Source: Pseudomonadota bacterium (lineage in GTDB: Bacteria; Pseudomonadota; Alphaproteobacteria; Micavibrionales; UBA2020). Taken from it: a DNA stretch of 64,000 nt. Location: positions 1 through 64,000 of the forward strand of contig JAJZVA010000004.1 of NCBI GenBank assembly GCA_021845905.1, written 5' to 3'. Position numbers and translations under genes: made by a program. Numbering within the stretch: position 1 is the stretch's first letter; each line of letters begins with the position of its first letter. Below the pieces are notes generated by a model. That model worked only from the letters and a program-made list of their open reading frames with translations. It searched no databases and was not told where the DNA came from. This document shows, in pieces, positions 54,147 to 62,694 of this stretch.

Positions 54147-54695
54147 ATGGAAAATGTTGTTCCACCTGTTTCAGAGGCTTCGTTCGCGCTGATACGGGCA
54201 GTGGAAACGAACAATATTGAGGCCATGCGGAAAGCTCTGACGGAGGGCGCGGATGTCGATGCTTTGGCCTCTTATGGCGGCGTCGGCACCTTCACGCCGC
54301 TGACGCGCGCGATTTTGTTGGGATGGAATATCGAAGTCATCAGGTTGCTCCTCGACCATGGCGCCTATATCGAAGCGAGAAGATCCTATCATGGCTATAC
54401 GCCGCTGATGCAGGCGGTTTTCTCCAACCGCGCGGACATCGTCGAGCTCCTGTTGAAAAGAGGCGCCGATCCCGCAACGAAAGACGATATCATGCGAACG
54501 GCGCTGGACCTTGCCATTGAACGCAGCAACAGGGAGGAGATACAAAATATATTGCGCCGCGCGCCGCGCCCGCGCAAAAGAGCCGCGCCGCCGCTTGTGA
54601 TAAACGAAAATGAGCGGACCGCGATCAGCGCGGTGCAGACGAGATTACAGAGCGCGGCCGGAAAAAAACCAAAGGTCAAAATCATAGGCCTCTGA
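54147..54695 (+). CDS. Ankyrin-repeat protein
   Basis: About 182 residues from the ATG at 54147. Three to four ankyrin repeats: ALIRAVETNNIEAMRKALTE, VIRLLLDHGAYIEARRSYHG, IVELLLKRGADPATKDDIMR. The C-terminal part is basic and Pro/Ala-rich (RRAPRPRKRAAPP). No signal peptide. It resembles the ankyrin protein at 27429. Function unknown. Confidence 0.85.
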   Translation: MENVVPPVSEASFALIRAVETNNIEAMRKALTEGADVDALASYGGVGTFTPLTRAILLGWNIEVIRLLLDHGAYIEARRSYHGYTPLMQAVFSNRADIVELLLKRGADPATKDDIMRTALDLAIERSNREEIQNILRRAPRPRKRAAPPLVINENERTAISAVQTRLQSAAGKKPKVKIIGL

Positions 54696-54887
54696 TTTTC
54701 ACCGGGCTGAAGCACCTCGTTTTTCCGCGCGGCACGCGCCGAATTTTAAAATGCTCCAATACCGTCCATGAGCAAAAAAAAATTTCATTTAAAAAACAGT
54801 TACATAGAGAATATAACGTATATTATTGACATATTGTTTAAATATTTCTGGTAATATGGATCAAGCTTTTAAGTGAAAGAAAATCTC

Positions 54888-56314
54888 ATGCAGGATGATT
54901 TTTTGAAAAATTACGACACCGATTTCAACACTGTCAAACCGGTTTATAAAGGCGTTGAAGAAAAGGTTAAAAATTCTGAGACCCTTCCACATGAGGTTGA
55001 AACCGTCGTTATAGGCGGCGGGTTGCTTGGTCTTTCCACGGCGCTGGAAATTGCCGAAGCCGGACGAAAAGTCATCGTGCTGGAAAGCAATGAAAAGGCG
55101 GCGGCCCCTCGGGGCGCAGTGGCGGCCAGCTCTGGCCGGGTTATGAAGGCACGCTCGGCGAGATGCGCGAAACGTTCGGCGACAACCTTGCCATCAGCGC
55201 ATGGCACCTGACCGATGAAACCCTCAAAAAAGTTTTCAACCGCGCGGCGATGCGGCCGGACAAGTGCGATTTCAGTCCCGGCGTGCTTCTGACGGCGAAA
55301 ACCCTGCCGCAAGCGGAATGGATTGAAGAGGAAATCAAGCAGTTTGAAGAAGCGGGCTTTAAATTCGCCTCTTATATCCCGAAAGACAGAATAAAAGACT
55401 ACGTCAACACGGATCTTTATCTCAACGGCATCCTGTTCAAGGGCGACGAGGAAGGCCGTCAATACGGTCATTTGAATCCGCTTAAGTACACGCAGACCGT
55501 GGCCAAACTCGCGCATGACGTCGGCGCGGAGCTTTTCGAGCATGCGCCGGTCAAGGGCGTCGAAGCGCTTGAAGAAGGCGGCTATCTCGTCACGACCCCG
55601 GAAGGCGCCGTGAAAGCGAAAAACGTCGTGCTGGCCACCGGCGTCAATTTCATGCGTCCGAAAGGCATAGATTACGACGTGGTGCCTCGCACCAACGTGC
55701 CCGTGCAAACGGTCATTCTGGCGACCGAACCGATCCCCGGGAAACTCGCGCGCGAAATGGTGCCGGGCGACGCCTGCTTCTGCGATGCTTCCGACGCCGC
55801 GATGAACTATGGCCGCCTGATACCGGAACCCGACAAACCCGGATACTTCAGGCTGACGTTCGGCGGCGCGGATTCTCTCGCGCAAATACAAACGGCCCGC
55901 GCCGTGAAAGGCATCGAGAAGGAAATGCGCGAGATGTTCCCGCAACTCGACCGCGAAGGCATCAAGGTCGAGAAAGTCTGGGGCGGCAACTGCGACCTCA
56001 GCAAAACGGCTCTTCCCGTGCTGATCAATCCCCTGCCCGGCATCTATCACGCCAGCGGTTTTTCAGGTCAGGGCATGGTGAATACGGCGCTCTACGGCTC
56101 GGCCATCGCAGACAAGATCCTCGGCAAAGACACCGGCAAGTTCGAGACGCTCCAACAGCTGAATTCGGACTCTTATTCAGCCAACAAAATCCTGGCCTGG
56201 GTTCAGGCCGCACGGACACTGTTTCCCGTCGCCGTCGAGGCGCGCAAGGAACAAAAGGCGGAGAATGCGCGGCGCGCCGAACAAAAAAACAATTCCGCGG
56301 CAAAGCCTGTGTGA
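54888..56314 (+). pseudogene. FAD-dependent oxidoreductase, frameshifted (PuuB/OrdL-like)
   Basis: The first frame (54888 to about 55105) carries the FAD-binding start TVVIGGGLLGLSTALEIAEA and VIVLES. The second frame (about 55105-56314) continues with PSGRSGGQLWPGYEGTLGEM and the rest of a DAO-type enzyme, including VVLATG and GIYHASGFSGQGMVNTALYG. Joining the frames requires one missing base in the GGCGGCGGCCCC stretch near 55097-55108. The intact enzyme would oxidise a gamma-glutamyl-amine or amino acid. No slippery heptamer is visible, so a mutation or sequencing error is most likely. Confidence 0.8.
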
Positions 56315-56315
56315 A

Positions 56316-56439
56316 TTCCATGTGTCTTGAGCACTCTTGAGCATCTGCATAAATCCGCAGTAATCGGCGGGCAGGCGAGAGCCCTTTACGGCGAACCTGC
56401 ACATGATACTCAGCCCTTGCGTTTTTTAATGGTAGCCAC
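56316..56439 (-). pseudogene. Integrase N-terminal remnant, frameshifted
   Basis: From a GTG at 56439 the minus strand reads MATIKKRKG, then a stop. One base away in frame it continues YHVQVRRKGLSPARRL and IYADAQECSRHME. The intact integrase at 60402-61394 begins MAAIRKRKGKYEVQIRRKGF with YADAQEWARHME, so this is a relative truncated after about 42 residues. It sits in the same position relative to the tRNA-Ala repeat as the intact integrase does. Confidence 0.75.
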
Positions 56440-56494
56440 GGCCAAATCCCGCTCATTGTGACCAGAGTGTGACAAGCTGACTTTTAGATGTTAT

Positions 56495-56596
56495 TGCTGG
56501 TTTGTGACCACTTCTCTAAGACATTAAATCCAAAGAGAAAAGTAATGGTGGACCCGATCGGGATCGAACCGACGACCTCCTGCATGCCATGCAGGC
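56495..56596. repeat. Left attachment repeat: 3' part of tRNA-Ala plus flank
   Basis: These 102 bp match 61448-61549 with one mismatch. 56546-56596 is the 3' half of tRNA-Ala(GGC) up to the anticodon stem. It bounds the left end of a 5-kb integrated element. Confidence 0.93.
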
Positions 56597-57261
56597 TTGT
56601 GCTCGCCTACGGCTGCGCTTCGGTCGCTGGAAGCTCCCTTTCCCAGCTGATCTTAGATTAATAAAATCAACCTGTTAGTATGTTCCATTATACATGAAAC
56701 ATGGAAATATCTCAAGACAAGACAGTGCCAGAAACTAAATCAGTGTGGGTATAGTGTGGATAGGCGCGTGTCCGGAATAGTATTTCTTTCGCTAAAATTC
56801 CTAAGCCCCTACGGGGTAGAGTGGGTAGGGAAAAATTCGGCAATGCGTCAAATTAGATACTATCACCGTCAGAAAATTTATTGTATTCGGCAAATCTCGG
56901 AACGCTAGTCTTTCACTGTCCGATACAAAAAGACTACAAAATCACTACAAAAACGATACAGCGAGAATACAACACGCTACAAAAAGACAGCATCTTCTCG
57001 GAACGTACATCTTTCTCCATCTATCCCGATCTCAAGCGCCAAGTCCTATTGTGGTCTAAAGTCCAGACTACGGGAGGCGATTGTTGTATTTTATATTTTA
57101 GATGCAAAGAAGTGACAGATGACATAGAAGCTGCCGAGATACAGAGCTGCCGATGTCGAAGCATGGCTGCAATCCCTATAGATCAACCATGAATTTTTTA
57201 ACCCCGTCATTCTCCATGCTGGAGACTGGCAATCATAAACCTATTTCTAATAGAGAACTTA
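56597..57261. other. Left non-coding region of the tRNA-Ala element
   Basis: No gene is convincing in these 665 bp. It contains the phased repeat array at 56921-56986 and lies upstream of the replication ATPase, so it may hold the element's replication origin and promoter. Confidence 0.4.
56921..56986 (+). repeat. Six TACA-based direct repeats in 11-bp phase (iteron-like)
   Basis: TACA occurs at 56923, 56934, 56945, 56956, 56967 and 56977: steps of 11, 11, 11, 11 and 10 bp. Most units are TACAAAAA plus three variable bases; first and last units are both TACAAAAAGAC. One-turn phasing puts every unit on the same face of the helix, as in iteron or multi-site protein binding arrays. Confidence 0.65.
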
Positions 57262-58800
57262 ATGAACAACAAAAACAAAAATCCTGAAACCAAACAACAC
57301 ATATCCCCCGATGATATAAAATGCGCCCTGTTCAAAACTGCCAACAATATCCCGTATGCCGTCATCAACGGACAACATAGACAAGAAGTACTCTGCATCC
57401 ATTCTCAAGCCATGCGAGACATCATCACGAAAAAACTTTACGAAAAAAACGGAAAAGCCCCCAGTAAATCGACCATTGATCAGATTCAAGACACGCTTGC
57501 GGCGAGAGCGAAGTTTGAAGGAGATACCAAGAAAGTATGGACTCGCACAGCAAAAACAGAAACCGGAATTGAAATTGACCTTAACGACGATCTTGGTTTA
57601 TGCGTCTCCATTACAAAAGAAGGTTGGGACGTAATGAGATCATCGACGGTATATTTTGAACGTCCGGCCTCTTCACGAAACATGCCTACACCTATATCAG
57701 ACGGTTCATGGGAGCTTTTTAAAAAGCATTTTAAAACAAGAAGTGAGGGAGACTTAAGGCTATTGATTGGCTTCATGTCATCGTGTTTCCGTCCAAAAGG
57801 CCCATACCCTGTATTGGTTCTTCAGGGTGAGCAAGGATCAGCGAAATCGACAACGGCAAGAATGATAAAGGCTTTAGTCGATCCGTCAGCTGGAGCCACA
57901 CGTAGCGCCCCGAAGAAAGAGCAGGACTTGTTTATTGCCGCTCAAAATAGTCATCTGCTTTCTTTCGACAACATCAGCTTAATTAAAAACGATTTCTCTG
58001 ATGCCTTGTGTAGAATTGCCACAAGCGGGACATTCGCGACAAGATCTCTCTATACGAATAATGAAGAATTTCAAATGGAGCTGTGTAAGCCCATCATCCT
58101 TAACGGCATCACCGACTTTGTAAATCGAGCCGACCTTGCCAGCCGAAGTATAATAATAGAGCTCGCACCGATACCGGAAAGCGAAAGAAAATCAGAAGAG
58201 CAGGTGATGTCAGATTTTTACGGCGATCTGCCCTTGATGCTGGGTGTTCTAATGGATAGCGTAGCTTCTGCCTTAAAATACAAAGATAGCACTAGCGTAA
58301 AATGTTTGCCGCGCATGGCTGATACTGCCATCTGGGTTACAGCAGCAGAAAAAGGGCTTGGGTGGCCTGAAAATAGCTTCTTGGAGGCATTTCAGGCAAA
58401 TCAGCTAAACGCCCTCTTAACCAATCTGTCAACAGACAGCGTTGCAATCGCTCTACGTAATTTCCTGTTCAAGCATCCCGAGAAAAAATGGTCTGGCACT
58501 GCCACGAAGCTGCTAGGGGAGTTGACGCAAGAAAAGCCCATATTCCTGAATACAAGGTCGTGGCCTGATACGCCGTCTTATCTCTCTACCTACCTCGCCC
58601 GTTTAGCCCCGAATCTAAGAAAAATAGGCATTGGATTTGATAAGGATAGGAGCAGCAGTCAACGCTTATTATCTTTTGTAAAACTGGATAATTTTGACGA
58701 TATGAACCCCAACCTGATAGATGACGGGTCATTGATACACGATCTTGATGCTCCCCATGTAGTGACGACGATGACGGCGACTTCTGTGATGAACAATTAA
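57262..58800 (+). CDS. Phage/island replication ATPase (helicase-like)
   Basis: 512 residues. A P-loop VLQGEQGSAKSTTARMIKAL sits near residues 190-210. It is followed by LLSFDNISLIKNDFSDALCR (Walker B region), ATSGTFATRSLYTNNEEFQM and PIILNGITDFVNRADLASRS (sensor/arginine region), as in the helicase half of phage and plasmid primase-helicases. The N-terminal 180 residues lack a clear primase motif. It probably loads or unwinds at the element's origin; the 11-bp repeat array lies 275 bp upstream. AT-rich and foreign to the core. Confidence 0.75.
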   Translation: MNNKNKNPETKQHISPDDIKCALFKTANNIPYAVINGQHRQEVLCIHSQAMRDIITKKLYEKNGKAPSKSTIDQIQDTLAARAKFEGDTKKVWTRTAKTETGIEIDLNDDLGLCVSITKEGWDVMRSSTVYFERPASSRNMPTPISDGSWELFKKHFKTRSEGDLRLLIGFMSSCFRPKGPYPVLVLQGEQGSAKSTTARMIKALVDPSAGATRSAPKKEQDLFIAAQNSHLLSFDNISLIKNDFSDALCRIATSGTFATRSLYTNNEEFQMELCKPIILNGITDFVNRADLASRSIIIELAPIPESERKSEEQVMSDFYGDLPLMLGVLMDSVASALKYKDSTSVKCLPRMADTAIWVTAAEKGLGWPENSFLEAFQANQLNALLTNLSTDSVAIALRNFLFKHPEKKWSGTATKLLGELTQEKPIFLNTRSWPDTPSYLSTYLARLAPNLRKIGIGFDKDRSSSQRLLSFVKLDNFDDMNPNLIDDGSLIHDLDAPHVVTTMTATSVMNN

Positions 58801-58820
58801 TACATCCCGAAAGCTTGAAG

Positions 58821-58850
58821 AGAGGAGATTTTTGAGTCTCCTCTTTTCTT
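58821..58850 (+). terminator. Intrinsic terminator of the replication ATPase gene
   Basis: AGAGGAGA (58821-58828), loop of 8 nt, TCTCCTCT (58837-58844), then TTTCTT. Confidence 0.88.
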
Positions 58851-58898
58851 CCGCCGTATGCTTATATTACAGGACATAAAACAGAAACAGGGGGGAAT

Positions 58899-59135
58899 CT
58901 AGCTATGAGCTTTAAATTTATTGGTAGTACAAACTTCGCAACCAGCAGGGATTTCCGTCCAGAGTTTCTCGGTTTCATATCCTGCATTGTTGTACTGCGC
59001 CACCTCTTCGGGGGAGACAATTTGCTTTAACCATACCTTAGGAACAAGCTCGGCCTTCTGTGGTTGCACTAAAACTGGCGCATCCTGTACGCCCAGCATG
59101 TTTTGTATAAATTTTCTGATGGCCATCATGCTCAA
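58899..59135 (-). CDS. Small hypothetical protein of the element
   Basis: 78 residues, not recognised. It starts MSMMAIRKFIQNMLG, has a hydrophilic middle (VWLKQIVSPEEVAQYNNAGY) and ends with two Cys (GCEVCTT). It is opposite in direction to its neighbours. It may be a regulator or a spurious frame. Confidence 0.4.
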   Translation of the reverse strand: MSMMAIRKFIQNMLGVQDAPVLVQPQKAELVPKVWLKQIVSPEEVAQYNNAGYETEKLWTEIPAGCEVCTTNKFKAHS

Positions 59136-59276
59136 TATACCGCTTTTTGTGCGTTTCTGCCTTTAGATTATGTGTGTCAGTCACCCCCGACAAGCCTGTA
59201 AATACTGACCGTTGCCAATACCCTGTTTTCTGGTAAAGTATTATCACGACAGCGCGGATTCCATGCCGAATCAGGT

Positions 59277-59468
59277 ATGCGCGTTTGCACTGTCTGGAGC
59301 TTGAAAACTCCACCGCTAGCGGTTTCAGTGAACCGCAAAATCACTCCTCAACGTATGGTTGGGGAGGCATGCGTTTATACAATAGCTCGCAAGAGTAAAG
59401 GCGTATGCGGTCATCTAGCGGTGGCTTTTCAACTCCCCAATCACCAGAGGAGTAGTCGCCACAAATGA
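59277..59468 (+). CDS. Possible small or leader ORF coupled to the membrane module
   Basis: 63 codons with a stop overlapping the next start as ATGA, the same coupling seen between the next two genes. An internal ATG at 59355 could be the real start (VGEACVYTIARKSKG). Product not recognised. It overlaps alternative hairpins (see 59344), so it may be a leader peptide. Confidence 0.35.
   Translation: MRVCTVWSLKTPPLAVSVNRKITPQRMVGEACVYTIARKSKGVCGHLAVAFQLPNHQRSSRHK
59344..59452 (+). promoter_or_regulatory. Competing RNA hairpins before the coupled genes
   Basis: CTCCTCAAC (59344-59352) pairs with GTTGGGGAG (59358-59366). The same TTGGGGAG can instead pair with CTCCCCAA (59433-59440). The freed CTCCTC is complementary to GAGGAG (59447-59452), the ribosome site for the ATG at 59465. 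This layout would allow translational control. Confidence 0.4.
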
Positions 59469-59662
59469 ATATTTCAGAACATGAAAAGCCGCGCATTATA
59501 GCGGTATTAAAAGCTTTAAATGACATTGAAACCGGAAGCTTGAATAACCCCGTTGTCAACGTTGCTGATCGAGAGAGATGCCAGAATTTGGGGTTGACCG
59601 ACGGCGATCGTCTAACAAAAAAAGGAGAAAATTATTTATGGGCTAATGGAGGGGCGCGATGA
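59465..59662 (+). CDS. Small hypothetical protein
   Basis: 65 residues, preceded by GAGGAG. Mostly helical then polar (EHEKPRIIAVLKALNDIETG, RLTKKGENYLW), which is like a small winged-helix protein but too short to be sure. Its stop overlaps the start of the membrane protein gene (ATGA). Confidence 0.55.
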   Translation: MNISEHEKPRIIAVLKALNDIETGSLNNPVVNVADRERCQNLGLTDGDRLTKKGENYLWANGGAR

Positions 59663-60393
59663 AAGAGAAAGAGCTATTGCTGAATCCAGTAGTTCCCGCA
59701 ATTCTCTTTTTTATCTGCCTCATCATAGAGCCGAATATACATGGAAATCAGCCCTTTTTCGCCCTGTTCTATGGTGGGGCAAAGGCTTGGTTGGTTGGCA
59801 CCATCTTGTATAAGATTTTAACATTCAAAAAAGTAACTGGCAGTAAAGAAAATGTTGAGGCAAAAAAGGAAAATGTCGGCGGTGAGAAAACTGTAGCTAA
59901 AAAAAGTACTATAGAGGGCGTATTTTCAAGCTTAATTCTTTTGGCAATGCTATTTGGTCTTGCATATTATCTTGTTACAAGCTCCGCACCGTCTATACCC
60001 TCGACATCTCCAGAATATACGCCACAACAGATTAAGGCAGAAATTGCTAAGCGAAAGGCGAAACAATGGACTCCTCCTGCTAGTGAGGTAACGAAGTTAA
60101 CGCCTCAAGAAATTGCTAAGATGTACACGCCTCAGCAATTACAAGCAATCGCGAATGAACAACCGCAACAAAAGGGTATACAAGAATTAGAGATAGAAAT
60201 GACGGCGGAAATGCGCACCTTGAAATGGTGTACCTCTGTGGTACAGAAAAACTTTTCTTCCTATGGTTGGCCAAGTGGTTTTGATGCGTACATGACTCCT
60301 GATGGCACAATTCATGACATTGGTACTGCGGCAGAGCTCTACTACTTTCAAAAATGTATGGCTGTAAATGGCTGGCCGCTCAATTACAATTAA
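59659..60393 (+). CDS. Membrane protein of the tRNA-Ala element
   Basis: 244 residues, preceded by GGAGG. It has membrane helices near residues 8-25 (NPVVPAILFFICLIIEP), 36-52 (FYGGAKAWLVGTILYKI) and 88-107 (SLILLAMLFGLAYYLV), then an external or cytoplasmic helical part with repeated PQQ/PQE words and two Cys. I do not recognise the family. It is the last gene before the convergent integrase and may act in immunity or transfer of the element; that is speculation. Confidence 0.6.
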   Translation: MKEKELLLNPVVPAILFFICLIIEPNIHGNQPFFALFYGGAKAWLVGTILYKILTFKKVTGSKENVEAKKENVGGEKTVAKKSTIEGVFSSLILLAMLFGLAYYLVTSSAPSIPSTSPEYTPQQIKAEIAKRKAKQWTPPASEVTKLTPQEIAKMYTPQQLQAIANEQPQQKGIQELEIEMTAEMRTLKWCTSVVQKNFSSYGWPSGFDAYMTPDGTIHDIGTAAELYYFQKCMAVNGWPLNYN

Positions 60394-60401
60394 ACGCAAG
60401 C

Positions 60402-61394
60402 CTAACCCAACTTCTCCGCAATATCCTCCGGCTTAAGATGTGTGTACCGGAACAGCATCCGAAAATCTCTATGTCCTGAAATTAAGGCCACCTCTGGCAC
60501 AGCTAGCCCACGCTCAAAGAACCGTGATATAGCCTCATGCCGTAGGTCGTGGAAATGCAGGTCTTTTATATCAGCACGCTTTATAAGCCTCTGCCAAGCC
60601 AACTGCACGGCATTGCAACTGGTCGGGAAAACAAGCCCTTTATTGGTATCGGCATACTTCCTCCGTCCTTCCAATATCTCGATGGCCTGACCAGAAAGCG
60701 GGATCGTCCTGCTATGCCCGTTCTTCGTGACCGGAATGTGTAGGGTCTTGGCTTTGAAATCAATGTCTGACAATTTCAGCCGTAACATTTCGCCCCGCCG
60801 CATCCCCGTTGCAATCGCAAAATCAATCAGGTCTGGTAAACACTTATTCTTGCAATCAATAGCGGCTTTTTTAATCGCCTCGTATTCCTCCGGTGCAAGT
60901 CTCCGTTTCCGCCCTGCCTGTGGTTTTATCCTTGCCAGCTTTTTCAGCGGATTTTCCCTGATCGGTATGCCCCATTCTCTCTCTGCTATATCAAAGGCAT
61001 GGCGCAAGATCGCCAAATCCCTCCGTACAGTTCCCGCCTTGACGACCTTAAGCCTCGCATCCCTGTAATCGCATATCTTTGTGGCCGTGATTTCTGCCAG
61101 TGTCTTATTCGCAAAGGACTGTTGCATTAGGTGGTCTAGGGCGTATTTCTCGCTGTAATAACTACGTTTCTTTGCGCTGACCTCATCCTTATAACGCTGG
61201 AGAATGTCTTTCACCGTGTAGCTATCGAGTTTTTTGATAGGTGATGGTAGCTCTCCCCTATCGGCCTGAACCTCCATATGTCGCGCCCACTCTTGAGCAT
61301 CTGCATAGTTGTGGAAGGTACGACTTATTGGTGAGAAGCCTTTTCTACGAATCTGGACTTCGTATTTGCCTTTTCGTTTTCTGATTGCAGCCAT
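60402..61394 (-). CDS. Tyrosine integrase of the tRNA-Ala element
   Basis: 330 residues from the ATG at 61394 (GAGG upstream). The N-terminal part MAAIRKRKGKYEVQIRRKGF is an arm-type DNA-binding domain. The catalytic set is Arg in ATGMRRGEML (about 200), Lys 224, HDLRH (282-286), His 308 in SGHRDFRM and nucleophile Tyr 317 in RYTHL. It integrates the element into tRNA-Ala(GGC), whose gene lies 105 bp to the right. All catalytic residues are present, so it should be active. Confidence 0.95.
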   Translation of the reverse strand: MAAIRKRKGKYEVQIRRKGFSPISRTFHNYADAQEWARHMEVQADRGELPSPIKKLDSYTVKDILQRYKDEVSAKKRSYYSEKYALDHLMQQSFANKTLAEITATKICDYRDARLKVVKAGTVRRDLAILRHAFDIAEREWGIPIRENPLKKLARIKPQAGRKRRLAPEEYEAIKKAAIDCKNKCLPDLIDFAIATGMRRGEMLRLKLSDIDFKAKTLHIPVTKNGHSRTIPLSGQAIEILEGRRKYADTNKGLVFPTSCNAVQLAWQRLIKRADIKDLHFHDLRHEAISRFFERGLAVPEVALISGHRDFRMLFRYTHLKPEDIAEKLG

Positions 61395-61447
61395 AGTTTC
61401 TGACCTCACTGTGGGTATAGTGTGGACAGGTCGATTTACTATGTGAC

Positions 61448-61549
61448 TGCTGGTTTGTAACCACTTCTCTAAGACATTAAATCCAAAGAGAAAAGTAATG
61501 GTGGACCCGATCGGGATCGAACCGACGACCTCCTGCATGCCATGCAGGC
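61448..61549. repeat. Right attachment repeat within tRNA-Ala
   Basis: The 102-bp partner of 56495-56596 (one mismatch). 61448-61498 is flank; the rest is the tRNA 3' half. Confidence 0.93.
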
Positions 61550-61574
61550 GCTCTCCCAGCTGAGCTACGGGCCC
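61499..61574 (-). tRNA. tRNA-Ala (GGC)
   Basis: The minus strand starts GGGCCCGTAGCTC and ends CGGGTCC-A-CCA, with a 7-bp acceptor stem containing one G-U. The anticodon stem CCTGC/GCAGG encloses ATGGCAT, giving GGC. It is 76 nt and is the target of the element to its left. Confidence 0.97.
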
Positions 61575-61634
61575 GTTTTTGCTCAAAAACAGGAGCACAC
61601 CATAATGCGGATTGGCCGATCTTTCAAGGCTTTT

Positions 61635-62618
61635 CTAAGATATTGAAATATCTGTATTATCAGCGTTTCCATGGGATCTGCGCCGGTAAAGCGTCGAAGG
61701 GCTGACCTCCAAAAGAGCGGCGGCGCGCGGAATATTCCCGCGGCAAAGACGGATCGCCGTCTCGATCGCATCTCTTTGCACCCGCCATAGCGGGCGGATG
61801 TCAGCTTCAAAGGCCGCGTCCAGCGCGATGACATTCTCCGCGACAGGGGATAAATTTTGCGGCAGAACGCCCTTTGCCATGTCATCGGTAAGCGTGGGGC
61901 CTTCATGCAGCACGACGATTTTATGCAGAAGATTCTGGAGTTCGCGGATATTGCCCGGCCATGGATATCGCGCGAGGCGTGCCGCGGCGTCAGCCGCGAT
62001 ATCTAAAAAATCCTTGCCTTCCGCCGCGGAAAAACGCCGCATGAAATGCTCCGCCAGCAAAACAACGTCTTCCTTGCGCGCGCGCAAGGGCGGCATCTCC
62101 AGCGTCAGCAATGACAAGCGGTAATAAAGATCTTCGCGGAATGCGCCCGAGACGGCCTCGTTTTTCAAATCGCCATGCGTGGCGGAGAAGACCCGCACAT
62201 CCGCCTGCTCCTCTTCGGTCGCACCGACCTTGCGGAAGGTGCCGTTTTCAAGAAAGCGCAACAGCTTCGCCTGCAACGGCAAAGGCATGTCGGCGATCTC
62301 GTCCAGAAACAACGTGCCGCCCGCCGCTGCAGCGACCAGCCCTTCGTGCGTGCGGTGCGCGCCTGAAAAAGCGCCTTTGACATGGCCGAACAATTCAGAT
62401 TCCAAAAGCGGTGCTGGCAGCGCGGCGCAGTTAATCGCGATGAAAGGCCCGTGACGGCAGGCGCTTTTCGCATGCAACCGCCGCGCCAGCAACTCCTTGC
62501 CCGTGCCGGTCTCTCCGGTGATCAGCACGCGCGCGTTACTCCCCGCCATTTTGTCCGCCTGCGCGAGAATATCCAGCAATACGGGAGAAACGCCGATTAT
62601 TTCATCCTTGAAAAACAT
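61635..62618 (-). CDS. Sigma-54-dependent transcriptional activator, no receiver domain
   Basis: About 327 residues from the ATG at 62618 (GGTGAGG upstream). The AAA+ domain starts almost at once: GETGTGKE (35-42), GAFSGA loop (82-87) that contacts sigma-54, GTLFLDEIADMP, FREDLYYRL and WPGNIRELQNL. A Fis-type helix-turn-helix ends the protein (IETAIRLCRGNIPRAAALLE). It lacks any N-terminal sensor, like PspF. GAFSGA instead of GAFTGA is a conservative change. The target promoters are not visible here. Confidence 0.9.
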   Translation of the reverse strand: MFFKDEIIGVSPVLLDILAQADKMAGSNARVLITGETGTGKELLARRLHAKSACRHGPFIAINCAALPAPLLESELFGHVKGAFSGAHRTHEGLVAAAAGGTLFLDEIADMPLPLQAKLLRFLENGTFRKVGATEEEQADVRVFSATHGDLKNEAVSGAFREDLYYRLSLLTLEMPPLRARKEDVVLLAEHFMRRFSAAEGKDFLDIAADAAARLARYPWPGNIRELQNLLHKIVVLHEGPTLTDDMAKGVLPQNLSPVAENVIALDAAFEADIRPLWRVQRDAIETAIRLCRGNIPRAAALLEVSPSTLYRRRSHGNADNTDISIS

Positions 62619-62694
62619 GATGGCCTCACCTTTCGATGAGACCATCATAGTGTCTTTGGATTAATATTTTATGAGTGCATATCGGCGTATGCGC

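Noticed and set aside
55090-55112. Programmed -1 frameshift in the oxidoreductase
   Set aside because: No slippery heptamer of the X XXY YYZ form and no clear downstream pseudoknot.
56881-57192. A 103-codon plus-strand frame over the 11-bp repeat array
   Set aside because: It starts from a TTG without ribosome site, has no protein-like pattern, and its codons simply follow the repeats.
61395-61598. N-terminal extension of the integrase through the tRNA-Ala gene
   Set aside because: The extra residues are a translation of the tRNA; the ATG at 61394 has a ribosome site and gives the normal integrase start.
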